Source: Sympetrum striolatum
Lineage: Eukaryota > Arthropoda > Insecta > Odonata > Libellulidae
Assembly: GCA_947579665.1 (NCBI GenBank)
Contig: OX388349.1
Location: forward strand, 73,846,841-73,910,840
Length of the DNA stretch: 64,000 nucleotides
Reading direction: 5' to 3'
The notes beneath the pieces are model-generated. The model saw nothing but the letters and a program-made list of their open reading frames with translations. It did no database searches and had not been told where the DNA came from. Positions 42,990 to 56,390 of this stretch are shown here, piece after piece. Position 1 is the stretch's first letter, and every line of letters starts with the position of its first letter. A program made the translations under genes and the position numbers.

Positions 42990-44480
42990 AATCATTACTT
43001 ATCCTCGCAAAATCCAGTTTTGCAGTTACGAAAACCCCCTTATACCCTGCAAACCAAAGTCCTCTTATACGGTAACTATCTGCACCACAATTTCCTCAAC
43101 TTTATAATATATTTAGCCACGTTCGTAGAGATTTGCAGCCAACGTGCTTTGCACCACGACACAGCACGGAAACCCAATTACGCATTGCTGCAAAGACGGC
43201 GAAACATAATTTTCTCATAATAGTATCTAAAAACATCGCTCTTACAAGATCGAGTAAATTATAAAGTGAGGTATACTCTTTCCTAAGAGGTTGTGTCTTT
43301 CACCCAATAAACACGTTTGTATATGCTGTATCATGTTATGTACAGCGTTTGACAATCCCTCATTTTTCTATTGTTACGGTTAAGATGTGCATTCTACATT
43401 GTATTGCCTATCTGTCACTAAAGAGGAATCCGAAAATGACTTACAGTTGAAGCCACACTTAGGATTATCTATGAAACTGATTCTCCCTTAGATTACGTTT
43501 GGCTATTTCAATGGTGATATTACCGTTACGGATTATCTTATCGGTTTGTGAACGCCACCACGTGCTTAGGAATATCCTAGATTCTTTCTCTAATCCTTAA
43601 AAATTCCTTTTTTATTACATCAACATCAAAATTCCGAAACGATACCGTAGAGGTTGTAGACCTTATTTCAGTTAAAGTTGCTTTTACGAATAAAACATGG
43701 GTTTAATTACAACACACACTACTTCGAAGGGTTTTCGAGGTTAAAGAAGACGGTTATTTTTTCCCCAGGAAAGAAACTCCACAATATCCTTAAATGCTCC
43801 TACGGCATAGCGTAAGCTCGTACTGAATACACTAAGAGCTCGAAAAGGCGCCCTGTTCTCTATAGCAACCGCTGCGTTGACAACGGAAGGATAGTAGACA
43901 AGAGCAGCAGCGGGCGAAAACTCACAAATTCCGAACTTCTTATGCGTCACATCCTTCGACTCCGACAACTTCCCTCGCAATGCGTATGTTTCAGCCATAC
44001 TATGACATCGCAACAGCAAGACTTCGTCCTTCTCAGTGAAACGGTTTCTTAATTCTCCAATAGCTTCAAAACTTACTGCAAAAGAGATTTAAATATAAAA
44101 AAATTCAATTCTTACTACGAAATACTTACAAGGGTACCAAAATTGCAGCTGATATGATTAACAAAGATCGTTGTTTAAAGGCCATTTCAAGAGAATTTTT
44201 ATACCACACCATATCTCGATCTCTATCGCGTAGAATGTAATATATTTTCCTATCTTACTTTCACTGTCCTTCTCACTAACGGTACCACATAAGTGCGTAA
44301 CAAGCTTTGTGATTGTTCGCAATATTTGCTTGAATAAACCCATACCGAATCTATTTGGAAATTGAACACGGAAATGTAGATCAAATGTTTTTCATACTTG
44401 TTTAAGACGTATATATGTCGCGTTCTAAATTTAAAAGAAATTTTGAATATATTAGTTAAAATAAAATGGGAACAATTGAT
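42990..44480. other. unassigned; GC-richer minus-strand frame at 43.74-44.02 kb
   Basis: A 92-codon minus-strand frame (43741-44019) encodes an Ala/Ser/Val-rich peptide without recognisable domain. The sequence around it has more CG dinucleotides than its surroundings. No splice or promoter context was recognised. Confidence 0.25.
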
Positions 44481-44484
44481 TTAA

Positions 44485-45290
44485 TTGTTCCAATTGTTCG
44501 ACACTAGGTCAGGGCAAATATTTTCCAATTGAAAAGGCATTACGACGATTTTAAAAATTTTTTTAACCCTTTCCCGATAACATGGAAACTTGAAACCCTG
44601 CATATGAATATATATTATAGATATATTTTATATACGCTGTTTAACGTTTCCCTGATGGTCCTTGGTTCAATCCCAGAGAGCCATTTACATTCCTCAATCC
44701 ATTTCAAATGGGAATAACGGAGTCCTGTTTTAGGACCTTCCCGGTATGATATAGACTTCAAAATTTGAAATAAATAAGTTTCACATCTACCAGGGCGTTA
44801 TATGTACTCAAATCTCCCAAAAGGTTCTGGGTTCAACACCAGGCGGCTCTAGCATTTCAAATGTATGGCGGGAATTTCAAATGTTGTACGATTGATAGAG
44901 CAGGTGGAATTCTATGACCAGGCATGTGAACAGAAAAATAAATTTTTCATCTTCACTGTTTATCTTTTATATAATTACCATTGGTTCGACGCCAGGACAC
45001 CATTTGCATTCTAGAATTCAATTTAAAGCAAATAGGGAATTTCGTTTAAGGATATTCTCGATAATCGACATGGAATTTTAGAAACGGTCAGATTATCTCA
45101 AAGAAAACAATTTAATGCAATCTTATCTTAAAAAGTCCTTGGTTCGATACAAGGTAACTTGGATACAGAATAGATTTTTAAATCGATACATTCGGGTTCC
45201 TATATCCTAAATTTTCAAACTAAATAGGCTTTACAATGTACAGTGCTTAATCATATGCTTGCAGTATGCAAGCTGCTTTTACTAGCAATG
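44485..45290 (+). repeat. dispersed copy 4 of the array unit (class I)
   Basis: Opposite orientation to the array. Cores are near 44497 (TTCGACACTAGG), 44666 (GGTTCAATCCCAG), 44832 (GGGTTCAACACCAGG), 44995 (GGTTCGACGCCAGG) and 45143 (GGTTCGATACAAGG). Steps of 169, 166, 163 and 148 mirror class I order E-D-C-B-A; F is missing. The terminal hairpin is perfect (GCTTGCAGTATGCAAGC, 45257-45273). A single unit 25 kb from the array shows that the unit disperses. Confidence 0.8.
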
Positions 45291-45299
45291 AAATATAAT

Positions 45300-47335
45300 G
45301 AAAGATCAAAATATGCAGAGTGACGATTCCAACCGGAGGAAATGTTTGGATAATAGCAAGAAAAATATTTGGCCCTCCCCATAGAGAGATGTGTTAGCAA
45401 AGAGAAAGGGTTTCAACGTTTTTTAAATTGAAATTTCATTACTCGCGCATTACTCTTTACTGCCTTCCATCAAGGGGATTGGGGGAAACGCTTTCACACA
45501 CTCCCTCGAGACTCGGTGAGGCACTTTCAAGAAGGGCGTCTCTCAGATCTCCTCGGAGTCGTAAAACCAAACAAATAGCAGCGAAAATATGTATATCGGT
45601 TTAAGGAGGCGAAAACACGTGAAAATAGGCGAACGTAAAGAAACAATCTCTGAAGTGCAGGGAGGAAAAATAGATCGGTTGTAAAGGGCGCCTTCTTGAA
45701 GCGATTTGGAGGCAAAGTGGCTGCAGAGCAGTTGAGGGCAATCTCGGGCGGTCGCTGTAAACGGCACTTTGGTTATCGCTGTAAGATTATTGCCTAAGAG
45801 GAATAGCGAGGAGAAAATCAAGGACAGTTTAATCTTTCTCACGAATGAGTTTAAAAACACCGCGCTTAAAAGCACACACGATACATTAAACTCAACAAGC
45901 ATGATAAACTTCTTTTTAAATTAATTCGAAAAAAGCGAAAATGGCATCACATGTTTGTTTATGCATCTGATTTAGCTTAAGAAATGGGAAGCTTTAAATA
46001 AAATGAAAGAGAGTGAAATGAGTTAATGTTGAGCAGATTTAGAATGCAGTAGGAACGATAGATATGGAGGATGATTTGTGGTAATTGCATAGAATGATAT
46101 CTAGGAATGAAAGTGAATAAGATTTGCTCTGAGAGGTGGTCGGCGGTTGAATAGTTTCAAACGGCCCATCAATTTCACGTGTTTTCATGTATTTATACCT
46201 ATAAATACACATACCTTTTAATACATATACCTGTAAATACATACACCTATGTATATCTACATTTACACCCCACCTTTGTGACCACGCTCCCCTTCCCTTC
46301 TAAAATATTCACTCGCATTGTATTATAAGAAGGTAAAGAAAGGTTTATAGGTCTGAAACAATACAAGAACAACAATGATCCATGTTTTTCCGACGAAGAT
46401 AGAAATATAATTCCAGAAACAAGGATAAACGTGAATAATTTTGATATAAGTGTTTCACCTACAACATTTGTGGACCTAGAATACATTTTCATTTTCTTTT
46501 ACCTTTATCGATTAATTAATTTCGTAAGAGATGTCATAATAAGCTAAATTTGCTAATTAAAAAATCTATATTACTTCAATCCATTAGCACTCTGACTAAC
46601 ACTGAACCCTGCCTTCAGGAACGTAATTCTCACAGAGCCCATTTAAGATTTATTTTATATGAATATTAAATGAAAAGAATGAATAGATCCTGTAAGATGA
46701 GAGTTAATGTGAAGATATTTAGCCAAACGAGACATGTTTGCAACAATGAGCAGGCGTGACTGAAGCCAAAAAAAAGCAGTGTTCCACAATTATATGAAAA
46801 TGTTACGCAAACGCCATTCGGAAGGACATTGCGTGATTGACATTGCATAGTATCGTGGTTAAACTTGAAGTAGACAAGACCCGCCCATGCCATCTAAGGT
46901 GGTAGAATAAAATTTTAATAAAAACGAAAACAAAATAACTACAGAGACTTTTCCGAAGTGAAAGTTTATCATTGACCATAAGTTGCAAATAAACTACAGA
47001 GGTAAGATCAAGTTTTTTATTTCTGACACTAATTTCGATAATCCATTCTTTTAATACTACCTGCAATATTTTTGGATATGAAACTGAAATTAGTGATACA
47101 ATTAGGCTTACGTCAGCGTTTCCTAATTACTGTAACCCAAAATACTCATGAGGATATACGAGAAGTACATCTGAAACACGCCGAATGGAGAATTCTCACC
47201 CATTTTTATTTTCCCGTTGTATTTTTCCCTGGAGAATATAGAAAATGTCTTACATTTTATTTTCAGTTCTGAATCCATCTCTTTAAAATTGAATTTAGTA
47301 GAACGATTAACTAACTACCACAATAACAACTACCA
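45300..47335. other. no supported gene
   Basis: 45.47-45.9 kb is GC-richer and has a 119-codon minus-strand frame with no known motif. A short ATACATATACCTGTAA-type repeat occupies 46190-46265. The rest is AT-rich. Confidence 0.3.
46190..46265. repeat. imperfect minisatellite
   Basis: Diverged repeats of AAATACACATACCT-like units, about 16-18 bp each. Confidence 0.6.
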
Positions 47336-47337
47336 TC

Positions 47338-47415
47338 GAGGTCGGTGGTGAAATGGTTAGTGACCTAGCTTTCCAAATCAGAGGTCCCGGGTTCGAGCCC
47401 CGACTAACCGAATTT
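47338..47415 (+). mobile_element. tRNA-derived SINE head or tRNA pseudogene
   Basis: GAGGTCGGTGGTGAAATGG (A-box-like TGGTGAAATGG), then GGTCCCGGGTTCGAGCCCCG, a T-arm with B-box GGTTCGAGCCC. A degraded tRNA-like 3' acceptor follows (ACTAACCGAATTTTTCCGGC). Acceptor pairing is poor, so it is a SINE head or tRNA pseudogene rather than a working tRNA. Confidence 0.7.
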
Positions 47416-47419
47416 TTCC

Positions 47420-50400
47420 GGCTAGGGTGTGAGTTTTTATGTATATTTACTATTAAAACGAATATAATTAGGGTCACATGTTTCGTTAAAGAAATAATAC
47501 TAATAATAACAGTATCATTTAGAGGAAATTAAAAATATAGTATTACGTGTAATGATGCCATTAACTAGAATCTAAACGTAAGATATTGTCGAAATAAGCT
47601 TCCTTTTTTTGTTTTTCTCCCGCGTTTAATTTATCCCAAAATTAAATCTCAGCATCGGGGGAGAACAAAGAACTTGAGAGAAATATTTATTTCGGAATTT
47701 TCTTTTTAGTGGTACACCATCATGGTAGTGAATAACTCTTCCTTCACAAAGACTTCCAATGAAATATAGAGCACACAGACTTCTATCGCATAACGTATCT
47801 TTTGAGAGCTTTAAACTAAATGTCAAAGAAACTAAGAGAAAGAGAACCCTTACGATATATAAAGATAAAATTAAACTTGAGCCACTTAAAAGCGTTTCCA
47901 CGCGGGAATAACTAATTGTAAAAGCTGTTCACAACCTCGCAAAGCAAAACATATTGCGGGTACCTTTAGCAAGGATTTTCGATTCAATTAATCCTCCATA
48001 AATAGAGTCGATCTGACGAGATTCGCACCGATGGGCGCTCGGCATTCTTCAACTGTTTGACGCCAATCGCTGCGTTCCACTGAGTTGTATTTGAATGGAA
48101 AAAAACTCCCGATGTATCGACGATTAATGATTTATCGATATGTATCGGCATCTGGTGGGCGAGCGCAGAAATACACGCTCGAGGAAGTTGAGAACAAAAG
48201 ACAATCGATCGGCGGAATCGATCTATCGAACATGTTACGCCTCCGATATTCGAGCCTCGGGGGAGACAACAAAACGATGGTGATTAAAAAAAGTGTTCTT
48301 TGCTTATCTAAGGGAAGTTGCTTCGAATAAAAAGAGGGTGCGATTGTATTTCGCGAGTGCACGTGTATCGCGATTGATTTTAATCCGGGAAGCAGTTTTC
48401 ACTCTTCATTTACGTTCATTTCGCGAATTCTATCCTTTTTCTTACGCCTACATTTCACTATTTTGTGACTTCTTTAGAAATATCGTTCATTTAATTCACT
48501 CGCCATGGAGAAGTATTTTATAAATGAGCGCTGTTTGAACGCTTTTGATACTCAGAATTCATATTTAGGAGATCTGCCTACAAATACATCTAGTCAAGTC
48601 CTTGTGCTTTCATTTCGAAAATTAACTAAAAATTGAAAGAACAAATAAAACTGTATTAGGAACGATATTCGAGTTCGAGATAAACGGTTATATACTTGGT
48701 TAAGGCAATGAGTATGTCCTCCTCCTTCATTAGTCACCAGAAGCTCTGAAGAATTTCGTATGGGGCTATTTGATGAGGTGTGAAATCTCTTTGCTTAACT
48801 GGCAGAGCCAAAATTTAACGAGAAGAAAAACTATTCATAAGAACATTTGGATGAATTAAACTCCTCCCAGCACGCTATACCGAGTGAATTAGATAAATAC
48901 CCAAGGTTGTACAAGAAGTGAAAAATAGTGACTTGGCTAGGACCAGTTGGTAATTCAGCTCGGTAGTTTCGTTGGTATCCTTACCAGCTAATGTAAACGG
49001 GGGCTTTAACACCTTATTGTCCCAGCAAAGTAAATATTTTTCACACATTGAACAACCTTGTGCACTTGGGTTAAGTAACACGCTTTCCTGTGCTAAGTAA
49101 AAACATCATTTTCATTAGATGAATACCGTTATTCAGTGTCTTATATTATCACATAATTTACTTAAATACACCGTGGGCTACAATCATAGTAAATTACGGG
49201 GCATAAAACACTGAACTACATATTTTTTTATATTAGTGCACCTAATATTATCCGGGAAAGGAAACCAATATAGGCCCTCTGTTTTCGCTATAATCGAGCG
49301 AAATCTTTTTCCCGTCTGACTGCAAAAATCGCGTTCGCTAAGAGTAGAACGTCGCGTGTTTCTATGAATAAGACGCACTTGAAAATAAACAGAAAAGCTA
49401 AGGTTTATCGAATTGGTAGATATGACATTGGATGAACAAAATTGGACAAACTTGAGCAAGGACACCATCGTAAATAAAAATAAAACAAACCATTAAATCA
49501 AACAATCAAAAAACGTCAATGGAAAACACTGTGGTGGCTAAAAAGAAATCATTCATCAATTCGTTATGGAAGCTAAAATACTCCACAATCGCTTTATATA
49601 TACACAAGAAGTTTGAAAATGAAAATCTGGTACCTCAGTTTATTAGTATAAGATAAATAGATACTTATGCTTAAATTTAGTCATGCAACTCCACTAAGTT
49701 AATATTCTATTGATTTTATACATTCATAAACAAAATCGGTGCCATAAAGATTTTATATATATTTAACGGTCAGCAGAATGCAATCAATTAACTGATATAT
49801 ACTTCTATAATCACAAATATGTTTCAATCATAACCGCGTAGATATTCAATTGGAAAATAAATAAATTTAGAAGCATGGATTCCGTAGTAGATGATAATAT
49901 TAAATCAATAATGCATTAAAAGAATCTGAAAGTTAACCAAATCAAGGCAAACATACTGTTAAGAAAATCTACCAATGTGGTCAAGCTTGCTCCGTTTGTT
50001 TTGTATTTTCATAAATTCGCATTCATTTGCGTAAGCTCTCATAAATTATCATCTCTTATCTCTAGTTCATGCAACGATTCTTTATAATTTAATTTTGGAG
50101 TAGAGACGACTAACTTGACATGCACTTCTTGCAGGAATGCTTTAACTCCTTTGAGATTGTAACGGAAACCAATGTCTAATTGAATGCTGAGCGCACGACT
50201 GAAGTGGTCGTGAGCTCAACCAAGTAAGGAGAGCGGCTCTTCCCTGAATATCAGTCGAGCCCGTACTGTAGCGAATGCAAGGGTGGAATATCAAATTAAT
50301 TGCGATCAAATCGTGAAGTCCGTTGAAATTTAACGCGAAAAAGAGTGCCTGTGAAATATAAATAAACGCCCAGAAGCTCGAGTATGAACGAAATTCCCCT

Positions 50401-53400
50401 CCATAAGACCCACATTTTGTTACTTTTCACAGAACGTGCTTTTGAGACGTGTGAACAAAGTGAGTGGTGCATGATGACAATTTAGCTGCCGGTCGAATAA
50501 GCAAGACACATAATTGGTCGTGAAAGCAGTTCGTTTCGTTTGAGGATATTTCATGTTCGATAGCAGTATATGAAAGAATCCCTCGGTTGGAATCCGCTAC
50601 AGGTGAGAATACCGACAAAAGCGTTTCAAAAAGTTCGTCTGTGCAGAACTTATAGGCGAAGTAAATGAAATTTTAGTGTCAGTAAAGAACCGACGCGAAT
50701 TCCGAGAACATCGACAGAACGTTACAGAGAAGTAAACGCAAAAAGAAGTAATTACTTGAAGTCGTTTTTTTCCCTATGCTAATATGGTAGATTATGTTAT
50801 GATGGTGTTATTACACCCGCTGACTCCGACGGCTCGCGGGGTGTATATCTTAATCTAAATCTTAATAATCTACAAAATAACCTACCCTATAGTTCTATGA
50901 TAGCTTAAATCCCTGAATATTTTTTATGGAAAAAAGGCACCAGCTTGTCGTTCGGCTGTTTATCAGACGGTAAAAACAAAATTTTTCTGATATTTCTGTT
51001 TATCGAAAACGACTAAAAAAGAGTTTGTATTAATTCTCCCTTCTCGTGATACAAATCTCGATTTAAAACCACTAATTTTATTTAAAAAAATTGACAGAAA
51101 AAGATGAGAAAGACATTGATATGTATTTCTTATTGATCCTATTCCAAAAGACATTGACTCGAGAGAGATTATTTACATAAAAACATCGCTATTTTTGTAC
51201 GATTTTTTTATGTAAATCATGCAATATTTGGTTGTAATCAATGGAGAGGAATCGGCTATTTACAAAATCCGAAATGCATAAAATTCCTATGATTGAATAA
51301 ATAAGGTAGAAAATGCTGTGATGATTACTGTGAATAATGGCATTGCCATGACCTAATTACGATGTTATATATCTCACTTACAATTTGTTTGTTCGGAAAG
51401 ATCAATAATATGCGTGACATCGATCATAATCCATTATTTTCCCTTCAATTCCCTGATGCTCACTCACCTAATCCCACGAGCTGATTTCGCAAATCCAATC
51501 CCCTTTATCTTTCCATTTCCCTCTGCAATCGACGTTTATGCATACTCAATGGCGTAAGCTAAACCGGAATATTCTCCACTTACATCCGCCTGTTTTCAAT
51601 CGATATCATTTAAAAGTTTATCATTTAATTTCCGATTAGACAAGCGATCGTGTTTTGTATGGTTTCGCAGTACGGCTTCTCTTTCGCAGATATCTCCTTC
51701 GTCATTTCCGCTGCGAAATTCGTTTAAGGAATAGAGTCACTCTCTTTATTTCTCCTCAACACATTTCCAACGTGTTTCATTTTTCAAAGAGTAATGCGGA
51801 TTATTGTAGCAAGAAAAAAATTCCCTCCCACCTTTTTATCTATCATTTTTTGTCTATCATAATGGAGTATCGACAGCCAGGAAATCAGACGTTATAACAT
51901 TTTGTATCACGCTGTAATTCAATATCTCACCAAGAGCTTTACTTTGCGAGACATTTTATCTTTTAATACGATCTTTTGGTGAATTGTAATCATTTACCAT
52001 TCTATGCAGAGTGTTCTCATCCTCATCAGTCTCTCAACTTCTCTTAATCTCAACTCACTTCTCCACAAACTTTAAATTAATGCAAAGCGTGTGATTGGAA
52101 AACGTTTGGAATACCCACATACATTCACATATATATTTACATACATTCACACACATTCACATACATTTATATTTAGACCTACTTACCACCGAAATAAAAC
52201 TTTTGGTTTTTTCTTAATGAAACAGCTTAGATTCGAGAAAAAATGGTAAATTTGATTAAAAAAAACGATTTTCGGCCCACCTTCACACCTCCCTTCTTTA
52301 TTTTAATTTATAATATAAAGCCAATCATTTCAAAATAAACGAATATAGAAATAAAAAGTAATTCGTATTTATTTTAACTTTTAAATTGTCATTAAACAGT
52401 CGCTGTCCCTTCAAGAGTTTTAAATCTTCTGCTGCGTTATTTTTTACTAATATTTGTTTTTCCTAAACTTAGTCATATTTTACTGATAATGAAATTTTAA
52501 TATTTACCGATAACAACAAAAAGAGCAAAGGTGTTTTTAGTCGTAGAAATATTGAATATAACGTTCTGTAGTATTAGGTACATCGGATTCTCAGACAGAT
52601 ATATATTTAGATACTGTCACAATAAATAAGTTACTTTCCAGCAATGGGAGGGATACGAATTAACCGTCCGTGTTCTTGTTTATAAAATTCCCTCTATTTG
52701 TTGCGATTTATTTCATATATTGGCAACTCATCGGAGAAATTCAGAACGATAAATAGAAACAAAAACTCAAAAGGACTACCGGCAATTTACACATGAGAGA
52801 TATTTAGGAGTTCAATACATAAAGATACTCAATATTCACCGAAGGAAAAGTCCTTTATAGTGCCTGTGAGGAACTAATAATTTGGGTTTGATAGGATAAG
52901 AGTATAATTGTAATGATACCCATCCAACGCAGCTATTCCTTGAAACAGAGAGTTTCCGTTTTCTACGTACGCGATTAGCGATCGAATTTATAGCTAATTA
53001 GTATGAAAGCCAAAGATAAGCTCCCTTCTGTTTCGTTCTGGTTCCAAGCCATCATTCGAAAGGCGAAGGATGTGTAATAAAAGCAGGAGCCAATAATGAC
53101 TGAGTGATAAATAACGGAATATCATCTGAGGACTACATTTTCGGATGCCATGCTGAGGCCACACGACTACATATATTTTAATTCGTGTAAGCCTTTGTTA
53201 AGATAGACCGGCGTCACAAAAAAAATTGGTGGCCAACCCATTGCTCATCTGAAGTTCATCAAAACAAGTCCTCGTTACCGTAGGTCGCATTGCTGAGTGA
53301 AAAAACAGAATGTTGGTCGACAATTAGCGTTGCATAGAGCGCCTATTTTTTGGTTGAGTATTCGGATGTCGTTTCGCGCAGTGTCTTTTTGTTCCACCTA

Positions 53401-54535
53401 ACATTGCTACCGAAAGAAACACGCTAAACGGAAATTTCACGGTTTGAAAAGAGGCCTGAAAATGATTCGCTCCACGTCCTCATCAAAGGAAAAAAGACTG
53501 TACGAAAGCGTCTCCCATTCGCGGAAACTTATCAATCGCTTTTGGTGAGATAACGCTGGACGTCAGATAAATTGAAATTCACTTGGCTCTTTTCAATAAA
53601 GAAAATTAATGCTGCTAAAGATCAGGAATGCAATAACGCTGAGGGAACGCACTAACCAAGGGAAGAAACCCGCATGAATACTGAACCAAACGAGGTCAGC
53701 AAGAGAATTCGTCTAAAACAAGATGCAACTATCGTATGAATGAGCATTGAATGGATTTGAGATCGTTTACAGATGAGTAAATATTTCTGATTTGTCTCCA
53801 GGGGTCACAGGGTAAGAGAGCCCTCCGCAACAGGAAAACAAAATTTAGGACCCCTTGATGTATGGCATCTTACCGGAAAAAATGTTAGCATTAGAGTGAG
53901 GAGTGAATCTGACAAGAAAATTAAAATTCTTGGCCCAAAATCGTGATTTATTCGACCCCGATCGCCGCTTTGCAGCGAAATTATTCGTTTCATTGGTTAT
54001 TTATGATAAATAATCGTTAATTGTACGGTTTAACCTGTCTAAACCGGAACCTGCTCAAGATATAAATCTGCCTAATCCGAATTCATCAATAATATCACAC
54101 ACGCAAGGTTTATCGCAGTACAGGTCCTCCCTAAGGTGGAACCTGCAGAAAGCGGACAGTAATCGATATTTCTTCAACCTTGCTTATGAGCAATTAGTAT
54201 TCAAACCTGTGAAGACGTAACAAACTTGTCTTGCATTGAAAAGTTTTTACCATTGGCTTACTTCTCTTATGAGTTCATTCGCCATCTCGCAGGAGTGAAC
54301 GAACGTTTAATAATAAAATAAAGATTATTCGATACTGAGGACTTAATTTGAATAATAACGAATTTAAATAACTATATGAACTAGTTTCCCACACTCAACT
54401 TAGCTTATTAGGCTTAGCATTATTGCTTTCTTATGGACTCAGCTGATACGTCATCCTATTTGGACTTCCAACAAAATAAATGATTGCCATATCTCTGGTA
54501 ACATTAAGAAATTCTAATTGAAGATATATCTTCGA
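47420..54535. other. long unassigned stretch
   Basis: No transposon ends or recognisable coding sequence over 7 kb. GC-richer patches at 47.93-48.5 and 50.2-50.76 kb contain short open frames without known domains. A hairpin-like TACACCCGC/GCGGGGTGTA pair sits at 50812-50844, and ACATTCACAT repeats at 52117-52172. It may be intronic or regulatory host DNA. Confidence 0.3.
52117..52172 (+). repeat. short ACATTCACAT minisatellite
   Basis: Five to six imperfect copies of ACATTCACAT/ACATACATTC. Confidence 0.65.
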
Positions 54536-54906
54536 GACTTAGGGCCGTATTTATAGTCGACTCCTACACCTATACCTAACGTAACCCTTATGAGTAAGCT
54601 GCCAGGCGAGCGGTACCTATTGGTATTTATAAACGACTCCCAGCAGTCCTCTGACGAGGAGACGGACTCGTGATAAATTTGGCAACAGCGTTCCCAAAAA
54701 ACTGTTTCGCTGTTCAGTTTTTTTTATATTCCTTTCTGCTAATTTGTTTTGGTTCACATGAAATCTTGTATTGATGGCAAAGTTTGAATAGGTATTGTTA
54801 ATTCTAATAACATTTAAGCCCTGCATGACAGTTAAAATCGGTTTCATGTCTGATGAATGAAGCAGCTGCTGTGTAACAAGTTTCGGTATCAAGTTTGAGT
54901 AACAAG

Positions 54907-54954
54907 GTTTGTGTAACAAGTTTTGTATCTAGATACCGAAACTTGTTACACAAA
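54907..54954. repeat. near-perfect 48 bp palindrome
   Basis: GTTTGTGTAACAAGTTT and its complement AAACTTGTTACACAAAC flank a centre at TATCTAGATA. A direct third copy, GTGTAACAAGTTTCGGTATC, lies at 54871, so it probably arose by inverted duplication of a short segment. Confidence 0.75.
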
Positions 54955-55109
54955 CAATAGAAATTTCGACTTCATAAGACAATATATAGGAGACTTTTCA
55001 CCAACTTTCTTCACATTCACAGATAAATCAGTGATAAAACCTGAATGAATACATTTTCTCACACCCCATTAATTTCAACTGATTCTATCCATGAGATTTA
55101 CGATTAGAA

Positions 55110-56390
55110 TAGAATATTTTATTTATATACAGAAAAATTGTTTGTTATTATTATTTTGTTGTATTGTATTGTTCAAACAATACAATAATGCAATGTAAAT
55201 AATATAGCCAGCCTGTGAACGGCTTACAAATTAATTTACCTGACATTTAAGTTCAAGAAACAGGATTGTAAATATTCATCTTTTTGGTCCTCCTGAGCCA
55301 GATGTGGGCTCATCAGGTGCCAGAGGTTAAATAACCACAAGCCTATGATTGCAAATTATTTAAAATTTGGAGTATTTCATAAATTAATGATGAAAATTAA
55401 AAACAATTTCAAACGTTTCTAGCAAAATAAAGCATTAAGTTTACAAAAACATTCACAAAATTCTACTTATGATTCCAAAAATAGTAAATACTGCATCTAC
55501 TTATCTATTGCACTAATTATAATATAAAAATCAATATAAAATTCAGCAATTATATAATGATTCACAATAAACATATACCAAGTATTTAATACACAAGACT
55601 ATAGAAAGCATTATATATAAAATCACAAAGTACAACAGCAGATATAAACTTAGATACAATCATTAGCATCCCATAGTTTGAGCAATAAATATACAAAATC
55701 AACTCATTACAATTTTGACATATATCATAGTATGTACCAAGGGATCTGTTATATGTTTTTCAAAATTCAGTACAAAATTTTTGAAACAAATATTTTTTGA
55801 TTTCTTTCTTTCCGTTAGACATAGTATTTCTTAAGTGTATGTTATAAGGTAAGTCATTAAATAACATAGGTATTATGACATCAAGTCGCTTCCTGCCATA
55901 CATATATTATAATAACTTGGTACATTGTACGTTACTCTATCTACAACTATCTATCTCTCCCTATCATGCCATGTTTTGTAGCAAACTTTTCCTTGTGCTT
56001 AAAGGATAAGTGATTTTCTGTAAGCAGGATGTAAGTGTGTAGGTATTGTAGAGGTTCCACTTTCTGATTTATTTCTTCTCTAACTCTAATTTTCATAACT
56101 TTTGTCTTGTGAAAATATAGTTTTAATTTGTTATCATGGCACCATTTATTAACGTTATTTAAGTCAGTTTGTAGATATCTTTCAGCCTCATTGAAGTATT
56201 TGTGAACAGATATTAATACAGCGTCATCAGCATACAAGTATAATTTACAGCACTTTATAACAGAAAATATATCATTAATATATATTAAAAATAGCAATAG
56301 GCCTAATACTGACCCTTGTGGCATTCCACTGTGAATATTTACTCTTTCTCCATGGTAGCCATCTGCGTCAAAGGTTATATATCACAACTA
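55110..56390 (-). mobile_element. Jockey/CR1-like LINE fragment (RT C-terminal part and 3' UTR)
   Basis: The minus-strand frame from about 56330 reads SGMPQGSVLGLLLFLIYIND, then CCKLYLYADDAVLISVHKYF with the catalytic YADD box, and WCHDNKLKLYFHKTKVM, the thumb region of Jockey/CR1-type RTs. Further on, after frameshifts, LFNDLPYNIHLR and KEIKKYLFQKFCTEF (about 55790-55860) resemble the element's C-terminal end. The 3' UTR runs down to about 55110 with GAGCCCACATCTGGCTC near 55300 and an A/T-rich (ATA)n-like tail. The first half of RT is missing, as expected from 5' truncation. It lies inside the Harbinger-like element. Confidence 0.78.

Noticed and set aside
47338..47415. Functional tRNA gene
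   Set aside because: A- and B-box-like blocks are present but acceptor stem pairing is poor and it runs into non-tRNA sequence. Better as a SINE head.
48085..48523. Overlapping frames on both strands in a CG-richer patch as coding genes
   Set aside because: No domain, no exon structure and comparable frames on opposite strands, as expected when a patch merely has fewer stop codons.
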